Shown here piece after piece: positions 53,294 through 62,150 of a DNA stretch of 64,000 bases. The stretch lies in NCBI RefSeq assembly GCF_003610695.1, contig NZ_RAQH01000004.1:248001-312000 (forward strand), written 5' to 3'. The stretch comes from Epilithonimonas arachidiradicis. GTDB taxonomy: Bacteria > Bacteroidota > Bacteroidia > Flavobacteriales > Weeksellaceae. The notes beneath the pieces are model-generated. The model was not told the DNA's origin. It saw only the letters and a program-made list of their open reading frames with translations, and made no database searches. Every line of letters begins with the position of its first letter. Within the stretch, counting starts at the first letter, position 1. The position numbers and the translations under genes are program-made.

Positions 53294-54277
53294 TTATCCG
53301 TGCAATTTTTTCCAAATGGCATCTTTTAATTCCTGAAGTCCTTCACCAGTAACACCGGAAAAAAATAAAGGCTGTCTGTTTTCTGGGAATTCGGCGGCGA
53401 TTTCTTTTTTCAGTTCATCATCCAGCAAATCTGCTTTGGATACGGATAAAATGAAATCTTTGTCTACCAATTCAGGATTATATTCTTTCAATTCATTTTC
53501 CAAAATCTTGAATTCCTGAAAATGATCTTCGGAATCCGCCGGAATGAGGAATAATAAAATCGAATTTCTCTCGATATGTCTCAGGAATCGGTGACCGAGA
53601 CCTTTACCTTCTGCGGCGCCTTCTATAATCCCGGGAATATCTGCCATTACAAAAGATTTGTAATTTCTCCATTCTACGATTCCAAGATTAGGTGTCAAAG
53701 TGGTAAAAGCGTAGTCCGCAATTTTGGGTTTAGCGGCAGAAACCGATGACAATAACGTGGATTTTCCGGCATTTGGGAATCCCACTAAGCCAACATCTGC
53801 CAAGATTTTCAATTCAAAAATGACATAACCTTCCTGGCCTTCCATTCCCGGCTGAGCATATCTGGGTGTTTGGTTTGTAGAAGACTTGAAATGCTCGTTA
53901 CCAAGTCCGCCTTTTCCGCCTTCCATCAAAATGATTTCTTGACCATCTTCCAGGATTTCCCCGATGATTTCTCCGTCCTCATTTTTAGCGATAGTTCCCA
54001 ATGGGACATTGATGTAAACATCGGCACCATAGGCACCGGTCAATTGATTTTTACCGCCGTTTTCTCCACGTTCTGCTTTCACGTGACGTGTATAGCGAAG
54101 GGGTAGAAGAGTCCACTCATTGGCATTACCTTTCATAATCACGTGTCCGCCACGTCCGCCATCACCACCATCGGGACCACCTTTTGGGATGTATTTTTCT
54201 CTGCGGAGATGGGCTGATCCAGCACCACCGTGGCCACTTTTACAATGAATTTTTACGTAATCTACGAAATTTGACAT
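53294..54277 (-). CDS. obgE: GTPase ObgE/CgtA
   Basis: The 327-residue protein has the Obg glycine-rich fold (about residues 1-158, with [20 protein letters not shown] and [10 protein letters not shown]) and then the GTPase domain with G1 [16 protein letters not shown]3 DIPGIIEGA and SKAD. It lacks a C-terminal OCT domain, as usual in Bacteroidota. It binds the 50S ribosomal subunit and links ribosome assembly with growth state. It is the last gene of an hpt-adk-obgE series. Confidence 0.96.
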   Translation of the reverse strand: MSNFVDYVKIHCKSGHGGAGSAHLRREKYIPKGGPDGGDGGRGGHVIMKGNANEWTLLPLRYTRHVKAERGENGGKNQLTGAYGADVYINVPLGTIAKNEDGEIIGEILEDGQEIILMEGGKGGLGNEHFKSSTNQTPRYAQPGMEGQEGYVIFELKILADVGLVGFPNAGKSTLLSSVSAAKPKIADYAFTTLTPNLGIVEWRNYKSFVMADIPGIIEGAAEGKGLGHRFLRHIERNSILLFLIPADSEDHFQEFKILENELKEYNPELVDKDFILSVSKADLLDDELKKEIAAEFPENRQPLFFSGVTGEGLQELKDAIWKKLHG

Positions 54278-54350
54278 ATTTTTTTATTGATGGAAGGTGG
54301 AAGTCCGAAGGTGGAAAAACTTCCTGCTTCAAACTTCCATCTTCTTGCTT

Positions 54351-54929
54351 TTACTTAATTTTTTCTACTTCAGCAAATAATTTTTCAGAAATCTCGGAGA
54401 TATCGCCAATCCCGTTAACTTCTACATATTTACCTTGTTTTTTATACAGTTCTGCAACTTCTGCAGTTTTGGTATAATATTCTTTGATTCTGTTTCTGAT
54501 GATATCTTCGTTAGAATCATCTGTTCTTCCACTTGTTTCTCCTCTTTTAAGAAGTCTTTCTACCAAAACTTCATCCTCAACAACCAAAGAAAGACAAATA
54601 CTGATCTCAGTTCCCAACTCTTCTTTTACGATGTTTTCCAAAGCTTCTGTCTGAGTTGCCGTTCTGGGGAAACCATCAAAAATAAATCCGTTGGTTTCTG
54701 TCGGTTTTCTCAACTCATCAATCAGCATATCTATGGTTACCTGATCCGGAACGAGTTCTCCTTTGTCGATATATGATTTTGCTAATTTGCCAAGATCTGT
54801 ATCGTTTTTCATATTGTAACGGAAAAGATCTCCTGTTGAAATCTGTTTCAGATTGAATTTCTCGATAAGATGTTGAGCCTGGGTTCCTTTTCCGCTTCCT
54901 GGAGGGCCAAAGAGAACAATATTGATCAT
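54351..54929 (-). CDS. adk: Adenylate kinase
   Basis: The 192-residue protein starts MINIVLFGPPGSGKGTQAQ (P-loop) and has the DGFPRTATQTEAL motif and the lid Arg in LLKRGETSGRTDDS. The lid is of the short type, without zinc cysteines. It interconverts ATP plus AMP and 2 ADP. It lies between hpt and obgE, and a hairpin-forming stretch (about 54290-54345) separates it from obgE. Confidence 0.97.
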   Translation of the reverse strand: MINIVLFGPPGSGKGTQAQHLIEKFNLKQISTGDLFRYNMKNDTDLGKLAKSYIDKGELVPDQVTIDMLIDELRKPTETNGFIFDGFPRTATQTEALENIVKEELGTEISICLSLVVEDEVLVERLLKRGETSGRTDDSNEDIIRNRIKEYYTKTAEVAELYKKQGKYVEVNGIGDISEISEKLFAEVEKIK

Positions 54930-54975
54930 AATTTCTTTAATTTATTGATGATTTATTTCTTTCTTTTTTCTTTGA

Positions 54976-55530
54976 TTAATGATTGATTCTGCCTTCTTCT
55001 AATTGATAAAGGTCCGGTAGATTTCTACCCAATTCATCATAATCCAAACCGTAGCCTAAAACAAATTTGTTAGGGATTTCTTTAGCAACATAATCAATCG
55101 TGAAGTCCTTTTGAAAAACATCCGGCTTCAAAAGAAGAGATGCGACTTTTAATGATTTTGGACGTTGTGTGTTTTTGAAATATTCAAAAAGGTTTTCAAG
55201 CGTATTTCCGGTATCCACAATGTCTTCCATCAAAATAATATGACGGTCCACAACATCTTTAGTCAGGTCCATTTTTTTATAAACAATGCCTGTAGATTGT
55301 GTCCCGGAATAAGAACTTACCTGCAAAAAAGCAATTTCACATTTCCCAGGATAATATTTTAAAAAATCTGAGAAAAACATAATTACACCGTTCAAAACGC
55401 CTACGAAAATAGGTGTTTCATCTTTGTAATCTTCGTAAACTCTAAGGGCTAATTTTTTGATAATTTCCTGAATTTCATCGTGTTTCAGGTAGGGTACGAA
55501 ACTTTTGTCGTGAACTTGTATAGACTCCAT
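54976..55530 (-). CDS. hpt: Hypoxanthine phosphoribosyltransferase
   Basis: The ATG at 55530 gives 184 residues. The type I PRTase signature ILMEDIVDTGNTLENLF, the GVLNGVIMFFSDFLK substrate loop, SSYSGTQSTG and the C-terminal FVLGYGLDYDELGRNLPD are all present. It salvages hypoxanthine (and guanine) with PRPP to nucleotides in the cytoplasm. It is the first gene of the hpt-adk-obgE group; the gaps (46 and 73 bases) allow one transcript. Confidence 0.94.
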   Translation of the reverse strand: MESIQVHDKSFVPYLKHDEIQEIIKKLALRVYEDYKDETPIFVGVLNGVIMFFSDFLKYYPGKCEIAFLQVSSYSGTQSTGIVYKKMDLTKDVVDRHIILMEDIVDTGNTLENLFEYFKNTQRPKSLKVASLLLKPDVFQKDFTIDYVAKEIPNKFVLGYGLDYDELGRNLPDLYQLEEGRINH

Positions 55531-55658
55531 ATGTATTTCAAAGCACAAAAATAAGGTTTTTATAACAATTGATCGATTTTCTTTTTTGCAGCGTTCGGAA
55601 ATTAGGAATACAATTTAATTATTTATATTTGCGTTACTATTTCTGAAAAAGAATCCAT

Positions 55659-56708
55659 ATGTTCAAATCACTTTTCCACTGGAAAGTATTAGTAAATATA
55701 GTTTTAGCGATGGCCATTTTTGCCGGATTGGTTTGGCTGACATTCCGTTGGCTGGAGTTTCATACCAATCACGGTGAGGAAGTACCCGTTCCTAATGTCA
55801 TGAATATGACTGTTCACGAAGCGATTAAGATCCTTGATGATTCTGGTCTGGAATACGAGGTGGACAGTTTCAAATATGATCCAAAGTATCGCCCGTTTCA
55901 GGTTTTAGCTGTAAATCCAAATCCTGGAGCTAATGTTAAGAACGGAAGAATCATTACACTGAAAGTTAATCCGAGAACTTGGGCGAAAGTAGCTATTCCT
56001 GATATTATTGATAGGTATAAAGGGTTGGCATTTAATCAGTTAAATCTTGTTGGTTTGAAAGTCGGTGACACTCTTTATGAACCAAGTATCCAGCGAGATG
56101 CTGTTCTTAGAATCATTTATAATGGTACAAGTGTGAAGCCGGGAACACAGATTCCGAGATTTTCGGCAGTAGATTTAGTAATTGGTTCAGGCCCTCTTAG
56201 AAATGTATCAATTCCTAATGTTGTAGGCAGAACGGTTCAGGAAGCCAAGAAAATTATTGCACAGGCTTTATTCGAAGTTGGAATTGTAGAACACGAGGAC
56301 GGTAGAAGTGATGATTCTGACATTGTTTATTATCAGGATCCGGAGTTTGGTTCTCTCAGAGATCAGGGGATGCAGATTGATCTTTGGGCGAGCAAAAAGA
56401 CACCTGCCGAGTTACAAAATAAAATCAGACAGCTGGATGAGATGTATAAACCTAAGATTGATACTACGTTGGCGCCTGTTGAATATAGAGAGTTACCGCC
56501 GCCTGTTGAGCAGCGACCTACGAGTGTAAACAGTCAGCCAGCTGCAACATCTGCGCCTGCGGTTACGAAGCCCAAAGTTTCGACAAATCCATCGACAACG
56601 AGTGCGGGTTCTAATCAGCCAGCTGCAAAACAAAATACCAATACACCACAATCTTCTACAGCCAAACCTGTAGAAAAGCCTAAACCCAAGAAAGTAGTAA
56701 TAGAATAA
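55659..56708 (+). CDS. PASTA domain membrane protein
   Basis: The 349-residue protein has a short cytoplasmic end and a membrane helix (about residues 11-30, LVNIVLAMAIFAGLVWLTF), then three PASTA repeats (about 42-108, 110-183 and 184-250; PVPNVMNMTVHEAIKIL, AIPDIIDRYKGLAF, SIPNVVGRTVQEAKKII) and a Pro/Ala/Thr/Lys-rich tail after about residue 280. There is no kinase or transpeptidase domain, so it is a stand-alone wall sensor or scaffold. It has a TATATTTG -7 box (55624-55631), and a terminator precedes the next gene. Confidence 0.93.
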   Translation: MFKSLFHWKVLVNIVLAMAIFAGLVWLTFRWLEFHTNHGEEVPVPNVMNMTVHEAIKILDDSGLEYEVDSFKYDPKYRPFQVLAVNPNPGANVKNGRIITLKVNPRTWAKVAIPDIIDRYKGLAFNQLNLVGLKVGDTLYEPSIQRDAVLRIIYNGTSVKPGTQIPRFSAVDLVIGSGPLRNVSIPNVVGRTVQEAKKIIAQALFEVGIVEHEDGRSDDSDIVYYQDPEFGSLRDQGMQIDLWASKKTPAELQNKIRQLDEMYKPKIDTTLAPVEYRELPPPVEQRPTSVNSQPAATSAPAVTKPKVSTNPSTTSAGSNQPAAKQNTNTPQSSTAKPVEKPKPKKVVIE

Positions 56709-56712
56709 ACAG

Positions 56713-56741
56713 AGGCTTCAACATATTGTTGAAGCCTTTTT
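56713..56741 (+). terminator. Intrinsic terminator between the PASTA gene and the pseudouridine synthase
   Basis: AGGCTTCAACA (56713-56723) and TGTTGAAGCCT (56727-56737) form a perfect 11-bp stem with a TAT loop and T tract, 12 bases before the next ATG. Confidence 0.9.
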
Positions 56742-56752
56742 AAAATTAAATT

Positions 56753-57817
56753 ATGCTGGACGATAACGAAGATTTTTTAGAAGACGAATTAACAACTGAT
56801 GCCTCTGTTGATGATGAAAACAGTGGGCTGTATGAGCATCTTAATATCAAAGTCGATAAAAATCAGGAACCACTTCGTATTGACAAGTTTTTATTAATTC
56901 ATCGTCAAAATTCATCGCGAAACAAAATATCTCAAACCTGTCGTGCGGGTAATGTTGTTGTTAATGGTAATGCTGTCAAACAAAATTACAGAGTTAAGCC
57001 AGGTGACGAGATCAGTGTTTTATTAGCGCATCCGCCAAGAGAAAATGTCATTATTCCGCAAGATATTCCAATTAATATCGTTTACGAAGATGCTGATCTG
57101 GTAGTAGTAGATAAAGATGCAGGGATGGTTGTACATCCGGGTTTTGGAAATTGGGATGGAACACTGGTGAATGCATTGGCATTTCATTTTGCAAAAGATC
57201 CTGACTATAATTCAGATCTTGACAGAGTAGGATTAGTGCACAGGATAGACAAAGATACTTCCGGTCTGTTGGTGATTGCAAAAAATGAATACGCTCTAAG
57301 CCATCTTGCCAAACAATTTTTTGACAGAAAAACCAGACGTCTGTACTGGGCATTTGTCTGGGGCAATGTTCAGGATGATGAAGGAACTATTATTGGACAC
57401 ATTGGCAGACATCCGAAAAACAGAATGCAGATGTACACCTATGCGGATGGTAGCCACGGAAAACATGCAGTGACGCATTACAAAGTTTTGGAACGTTTCC
57501 GCTATATGACTTGGGTAGAATGTAAACTGGAAACAGGGAGAACACACCAAATCCGAGCTCACATGAAACATATCGGTCATACGTTATTTAATGATGAAAG
57601 ATATGAGGGGAATATCATAATGCGGGGCATTAATTTGCCAAAGTATAAACAATTTGTTCAGAATGTTTTCGAAGTTTTACCAAGACATGCTCTGCATGCG
57701 CATACATTGGGATTTATTCATCCGGTGACTAAAAAAGAAATGTATTTTGAAAGTCCAATGCCGAAAGATATGCAGGAAGCATCTGAACGTTGGAGAAAAT
57801 ATCTTGATAATAATTAG
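56753..57817 (+). CDS. rluD: RluA family 23S rRNA pseudouridine synthase (RluD-like)
   Basis: The 354-residue protein has an acidic N-terminal extension, an S4 domain (about residues 41-85, RIDKFLLIHRQNSSRNKISQ) and the catalytic domain with RVGLVHRIDKDTSGLLVIAKN (catalytic Asp in HRIDKDTSG), LETGRTHQIRAHM and FNDERYEG. It converts uridines in 23S rRNA to pseudouridine; as RluD it would act at helix 69, the same helix that RlmH in this window methylates. It is downstream of a terminator, so its expression may need readthrough or its own promoter. Confidence 0.95.
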   Translation: MLDDNEDFLEDELTTDASVDDENSGLYEHLNIKVDKNQEPLRIDKFLLIHRQNSSRNKISQTCRAGNVVVNGNAVKQNYRVKPGDEISVLLAHPPRENVIIPQDIPINIVYEDADLVVVDKDAGMVVHPGFGNWDGTLVNALAFHFAKDPDYNSDLDRVGLVHRIDKDTSGLLVIAKNEYALSHLAKQFFDRKTRRLYWAFVWGNVQDDEGTIIGHIGRHPKNRMQMYTYADGSHGKHAVTHYKVLERFRYMTWVECKLETGRTHQIRAHMKHIGHTLFNDERYEGNIIMRGINLPKYKQFVQNVFEVLPRHALHAHTLGFIHPVTKKEMYFESPMPKDMQEASERWRKYLDNN

Positions 57818-57836
57818 ACTTTTATATATTTGTACT

Positions 57837-58805
57837 GTGAAGAACAATTACCAATTTTATAAGATATTTCTACTAATAGTTTCAATTCTTTTTGTTGAAT
57901 CTAAGGCGCAGGAAACATTACCTTTTTATCAGCAATATTTGATTGATGGGGATTTTTTATTCAATCCGGCGTTATTAGGTAAAACTGATGATGTTGTTCT
58001 GAATCTTAACTACCAGAAACAATTCTCCCAGCTTAACGAGTCTCCAAATGTTCAGACTATTGGATTGCATGCTAATATATTTGATAGAGTAGGCGCGGGT
58101 GTTTCTTTTTTTAGAGATCAGAATGGTCCAATTTCTTCCAATGGATTGATGTTGGGTGCATCTTATTTTATTCCATTATCAGATGAGGAAGATCGTCAGG
58201 ATCAATTCTCTTTCGGTATCGGAACCAATCTCTATAATATGAATATCGACTATTCCCAACTGAATCCGGAACAACCTGGAGATCCTGTTTTGGGTGAGAA
58301 TACCAACGATATTTTTTTAGCTTACGCTAATTTAGGAGCAGCTTTTAAATACAGGCATTTCTTTGCCGGAATCTCAGTCATTGATATCCCAATCAGTAAT
58401 GATTTGCCGATTGTAAATGGAATCGAGCCTTCACCAACTAAATTTTATCTTAATGCCGGGTATGATTGGCATTTTACTGACGGAATTTTCTTAACGCCAT
58501 CATTAATGATGAATCTGAATACCAATTCATCAAGGATAATGGATTATAATCTGATGGCGACTGTATTTGGAGAACAAAATAATCTTTCTGCTGGTCTAAG
58601 TTTCCGAAGTGCAAAAAGTGCAGTAGGAAGCCAAAATCTGGGAATGTCACCAGTTATCAAAGGAAGAGTTGGTAATTTTACATTTGGAGCGGTTTATAAC
58701 TTTGGCGTTTCAGAATTGACTGAAAATTTTGGAAATAGTTTTATGTTATCGATTGGATTTAATATTGATAACTTTATCAACACAAGAGGTTTCCGATATA
58801 GATAG
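57837..58805 (+). CDS. PorP/SprF family type IX secretion membrane protein
   Basis: The gene probably starts at the GTG at 57837 (residues MKNNYQFYKIFLLIVSILFV), giving 322 residues with a signal peptide ending SKAQ; a longer reading frame overlaps the end of rluD. The mature part begins PFYQQYLIDGDFLFNPALLG, the typical PorP/SprF start, and continues as an outer membrane beta-barrel ending FNIDNFINTRGFRYR. The group works with T9SS adhesins or machinery. A TATATTTG box (57825-57832) is only 4 bases before the GTG. Confidence 0.9.
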   Translation: MKNNYQFYKIFLLIVSILFVESKAQETLPFYQQYLIDGDFLFNPALLGKTDDVVLNLNYQKQFSQLNESPNVQTIGLHANIFDRVGAGVSFFRDQNGPISSNGLMLGASYFIPLSDEEDRQDQFSFGIGTNLYNMNIDYSQLNPEQPGDPVLGENTNDIFLAYANLGAAFKYRHFFAGISVIDIPISNDLPIVNGIEPSPTKFYLNAGYDWHFTDGIFLTPSLMMNLNTNSSRIMDYNLMATVFGEQNNLSAGLSFRSAKSAVGSQNLGMSPVIKGRVGNFTFGAVYNFGVSELTENFGNSFMLSIGFNIDNFINTRGFRYR

Positions 58806-58887
58806 TTTTATTAAATTGCTAATGTTTAATTGTTAATGATTTTCAATTTATAACTAACAATTCATAATTAATCATTTATAATTCAGC

Positions 58888-60012
58888 TTGATTTACCTCC
58901 ACATTCCTTTTTGTAAGCAAAAATGTAGTTACTGTAATTTTCATTTTTCAACTTCTTTTAGTTTGAAAGACGAGATGCTGTCAGCTATAAAAAAAGAAAT
59001 CCAACTCAGACATACTGAACTAGAAAATAAAAGCCTTAAATCACTTTATTTTGGTGGAGGAACACCTTCGGTTTTAAGTGTTGATGAAATCAAATCTCTT
59101 TTAGACGAATTTCAAAAATATTTCAGTTTTGATGACAATATAGAAATTACATTGGAATCTAATCCAGATGATTTGAATAAAAATTTCCTAAAAGAATTAT
59201 CCCAGACAGAAATTAATCGTTTATCCATCGGAACCCAAAGTTTTTTTGATGAGGATTTGAAATTGATGAATCGAGCACACAATGCTTCCGAAGCAGAAAG
59301 TTCAATCAAAAGAGCGCAGGATTTTGGATTAGAAAATATCAGTATCGATTTGATTTACGGTTCTCCCACTTCCAACTTCGAAATCTGGAAAGAAAATCTC
59401 AACAAAACAATTGAATTACAAGTTCCTCACGTTTCATCTTATGCTCTAACTGTTGAGCCCAAAACAGCTTTGGAAAAATGGATTGAAAATGGAAAAGTCA
59501 GTTCTCCCGAAGAAGCGGAACAGAATCAAGAGTTCTATTATATGAAGGATTTCTTAAAAGATAATGGATTCGACCATTACGAGATTTCAAATTTTGGAAA
59601 ACCCGGATTTCACTCCAAGCATAATTCTGCTTACTGGAAATCTGAACCGTATTTAGGGATTGGTCCTTCGGCGCATTCTTATAACGGAAGTTTGGAAAGA
59701 AGCTGGAATATTGCCAATAATCCAGTCTATATCAAAAATCTGAATCAAAATATTCTTCCAAAAGAAACCGAAATCCTTTCTGAAAAAGACAGATTCAACG
59801 AAATGATGATGATCGGACTCAGAACAATTTGGGGCGTAGATTTAGATAAAATCAATCAAAATTTTTCTTCAGAAATAATCGATTATCTTAACCTAGAAAT
59901 CAAGTCAAAACTAGAATCCGGAATTCTGAAAATCGAAGATAATTATCTCAAAATTCCTGAACAGCATTGGTTTTTAGCAGACGGAATTGCGAGTGATTTA
60001 TTTATAGTCTAA
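58888..60012 (+). CDS. hemW: Radical SAM haem chaperone HemW
   Basis: The gene starts at a TTG (residues MIYLHIPFCKQKCSYCNF); upstream sequence is AT-rich and non-coding. The cluster-binding C-x3-C-x2-C (C9, C13 and C16) and a following Cys-to-Asn change, together with LYFGGGTPSVLS, RLSIGTQSF and YEISNFGKPG, place it with HemW rather than the oxygen-independent coproporphyrinogen oxidase HemN. It delivers haem to haemoproteins. The 374 residues match the family. Confidence 0.92.
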   Translation: MIYLHIPFCKQKCSYCNFHFSTSFSLKDEMLSAIKKEIQLRHTELENKSLKSLYFGGGTPSVLSVDEIKSLLDEFQKYFSFDDNIEITLESNPDDLNKNFLKELSQTEINRLSIGTQSFFDEDLKLMNRAHNASEAESSIKRAQDFGLENISIDLIYGSPTSNFEIWKENLNKTIELQVPHVSSYALTVEPKTALEKWIENGKVSSPEEAEQNQEFYYMKDFLKDNGFDHYEISNFGKPGFHSKHNSAYWKSEPYLGIGPSAHSYNGSLERSWNIANNPVYIKNLNQNILPKETEILSEKDRFNEMMMIGLRTIWGVDLDKINQNFSSEIIDYLNLEIKSKLESGILKIEDNYLKIPEQHWFLADGIASDLFIV

Positions 60013-60014
60013 AG

Positions 60015-60082
60015 ACTTCGACAAGCTCAGTCTGACAATGCACAATTACTATCAGAGTTGTCACATTGAGCTTGTCGAAATG
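60015..60082. repeat. Dispersed inverted repeat with TTCGACAAGCTCA arms
   Basis: ACTTCGACAAGCTCAG (60015-60030) faces ATTGAGCTTGTCGAAATG (60064-60081). The TTCGACAAGCTCA/TGAGCTTGTCGAA arms are perfect 13-base reverse complements with a short T-GACA/TGTCA extension. I recall this motif as a frequent intergenic element in Flavobacteriia. It lies directly behind hemW. Confidence 0.78.
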
Positions 60083-60221
60083 TTTTTCAGAATAAAAAAT
60101 TCCCTACTTTTGTAAAGTTAAATCTTTGCTGAGTTTTACGCCTTTGCGAACTTAAAAACATTGCAATTATCAAAAAAACTTTGCGAACTTTGCGTTCAAA
60201 ATAACAGATAAATATTATCTC

Positions 60222-61052
60222 TTGAAAAAGAAAAAAGCCGACTACACGCATCTTTCAGCCAATCAGCCAATAGGGATCTTTGATTCCGGAGTTGGTGGAT
60301 TAACGGTGGCGAAAGAAATCAAAAGATTGTTGCCCAACGAAGATTTGATTTATTTTGGGGATACAAAACATCTTCCTTACGGTGAAAAATCCCGTGAAGC
60401 TATCGTCGGTTATTCTACAAAGATTACCAATTTTTTGCTTGAGCAAAATTGTAAAGCGATTGTAATTGCTTGTAACACCGCTACAGCAAATGCTTTGCAG
60501 GAAGTTCAGGCATTGGTTGCAGATAGAGTTCCTGTGATTGATGTAATTAATCCGGTTGCAGAAAAAGTTTCTTACGAAATTCACAATAATGTTGGCGTGA
60601 TTGCGACCAAAGCAACAGTTAATTCCGGACTTTATAAAAAATCAATCCGAAAGCATAACAAGTTTATTAAGGTTGATGAATTGGCAACACCGCTTTTAGT
60701 TCCGGCAATTGAAGAAGGTTTTAAAAATCATCCGATTACACATTCGATTATTTATAATTATTTGAGTAATAGCAAATTAAAAAATATCGAAACTTTGATT
60801 CTCGGTTGTACGCATTATCCGCTTCTGATTGACGAAATCAAACAATACTACGGCAACCGTGTTCGCGTCATTGATTCTCCTAATATCGTTGCCAATCAGC
60901 TGAAAATGATTCTCGACAAGCATCATCTTTTGAACGAAGAAAATCATCAATCCACTTATCAATTTTTCTTATCGGATATTACCAAGAATTTCGAAAAAAT
61001 CTCGAAAAAATTCTTCGGAAAATCCATTGATTTAGAACTTAAAGTTCTTTGA
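60222..61052 (+). CDS. murI: Glutamate racemase
   Basis: The gene starts at a TTG (residues MKKKKADYTHLSANQPIGIF); the upstream region is non-coding repeat. It has the two-Cys active site in VIACNTATANALQ and LGCTHYPLLIDEI, and FDSGVGGLTVAKEIKRLLP at the start. It converts L- to D-glutamate for peptidoglycan. The 276 residues match the family. The upstream region carries repeated CTTTGCG blocks (about 60140-60200). Confidence 0.95.
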   Translation: MKKKKADYTHLSANQPIGIFDSGVGGLTVAKEIKRLLPNEDLIYFGDTKHLPYGEKSREAIVGYSTKITNFLLEQNCKAIVIACNTATANALQEVQALVADRVPVIDVINPVAEKVSYEIHNNVGVIATKATVNSGLYKKSIRKHNKFIKVDELATPLLVPAIEEGFKNHPITHSIIYNYLSNSKLKNIETLILGCTHYPLLIDEIKQYYGNRVRVIDSPNIVANQLKMILDKHHLLNEENHQSTYQFFLSDITKNFEKISKKFFGKSIDLELKVL

Positions 61053-61070
61053 TAATATTTAGTAAAACTC

Positions 61071-61137
61071 CTTCGACTCCGCTCAGGATAACATCTCTGA
61101 ACTAATATTGAAATTGTTAGGTTGAGCAGAGTTCAAG
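61071..61137. repeat. Dispersed inverted repeat with CTTCGACTCCGCTCAG arms
   Basis: CTTCGACTCCGCTCAGGATA (from 61071) faces TGTTAGGTTGAGCAGAGTTC (from 61115) as an imperfect inverted repeat. It lies between murI and the LysR gene and resembles the element at 60015-60082 in overall plan but not in sequence. Confidence 0.65.
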
Positions 61138-61164
61138 CCTTTTGTGACTTTTGTGGTTTAATAA

Positions 61165-62061
61165 TTAAAAATTCTCATTTCGAAAAATGTCCTTGATTCT
61201 GTCAATCTCATTTTGAACATTATTTTTCACACGTTCGCCAAAGTGTAGTGTGTTTTCAATTTTGTTGTTACCTTCCCACGTAATCTCGATCCCGCCGTTG
61301 GCAATCTCTTTTTTGCACAGAAAATCGGGAACGATGGAAAACCCGGAATTCCCACTTAAACAACGGACAATCGAGCAGATATTCGGGACAATATAATTCG
61401 GTTTGAAGTCTGGATGCCTGTTAAAATTCGCTTTCCAAAAGTTATTCAGATGTTCCATATCCGCCGCAGTGCTGTACCAGATTTGCTGTTTCAGCCAGTT
61501 TTCTGCTTCTTCGATTTTATTGGCTTTAATTAAATTTTGAAACTCAGAAGTATCAGTTCCTGTTCCATTAATCAGAACAATTTTTTCTTTGGAAAAAGCT
61601 TCGAAATTCAGGTTTTTAAGGTTGGTTTTTCTTGGTGTGATAATCAAATCCAACAATCCGTTATCCAGATCCGAAAACATCTGTTCATACAATCCAAAAC
61701 GGATAATTACATTGAAATCAAATGTCGGAATATGCTTTTCCAAAGTGAACTGAAAGGTCTCAAAACACATCCCAACACTTACAGTTGGACGCTCGGTTTT
61801 CGTTGTTTTATGAAAAGTTTGTTCGGCGGTTTCTAACTTTAGAAGCGGTTCCAAAGTAAAATTATAAAGAATCTTCGCTTTCTCTGTCGGAATTAGTTTC
61901 TTTGAAATCCTTTCGAACAAAGAATAGCCAACATAAGCTTCCAGCGAACCAATATGAAGGCTCACGCCGGGTTGGGAAATATACAATTCCTTCGCTGCTT
62001 TGGTGTAAGACTGCGTTTCATAGACACTTTTAAAGGTTCTAAGCCATTCCAGATTGATCAT
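61165..62061 (-). CDS. LysR family transcriptional regulator
   Basis: The 298-residue protein begins with the winged-helix domain (about residues 1-60, WLRTFKSVYETQSYTKAAKE and then LYISQPGVSLHIGSLEAYVG) and continues with a periplasmic-binding-like effector domain (about 88-295). It is divergent from a quinone reductase/monooxygenase pair, the usual LysR layout. A 24-nt perfect palindrome begins one base upstream of its ATG, which suggests that it represses itself and regulates the pair. Confidence 0.93.
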   Translation of the reverse strand: MINLEWLRTFKSVYETQSYTKAAKELYISQPGVSLHIGSLEAYVGYSLFERISKKLIPTEKAKILYNFTLEPLLKLETAEQTFHKTTKTERPTVSVGMCFETFQFTLEKHIPTFDFNVIIRFGLYEQMFSDLDNGLLDLIITPRKTNLKNLNFEAFSKEKIVLINGTGTDTSEFQNLIKANKIEEAENWLKQQIWYSTAADMEHLNNFWKANFNRHPDFKPNYIVPNICSIVRCLSGNSGFSIVPDFLCKKEIANGGIEITWEGNNKIENTLHFGERVKNNVQNEIDRIKDIFRNENF

Positions 62062-62085
62062 TTTGTATTATAATTATAATACAAA
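62062..62085. promoter_or_regulatory. Perfect 24-nt palindrome between lysR and the quinone reductase gene
   Basis: TTTGTATTATAA and TTATAATACAAA are perfect reverse complements with no spacer and contain a GTAT...ATAC pair at LysR-type distance. The left end touches the LysR ATG, and the quinone reductase ATG is 65 bases to the right. Confidence 0.75.
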
Positions 62086-62150
62086 TATATAATTTATATT
62101 ATTTTTATAATTAATTTTTCTGTCGGAACTTTGTATCATTAAATTATTAA

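Noticed and set aside
57747-57836. Long N-terminal extension of the PorP/SprF protein overlapping rluD
   Set aside because: It would read through the last 70 bases of rluD in another frame and bury the signal peptide; a start at 57837 fits the family.
60130-60206. CTTTGCG-rich blocks as promoters of murI
   Set aside because: TTTG elements occur in tandem but at about 11-base spacing, which does not fit the 19-base promoter spacer; they look like dispersed repeat sequence.
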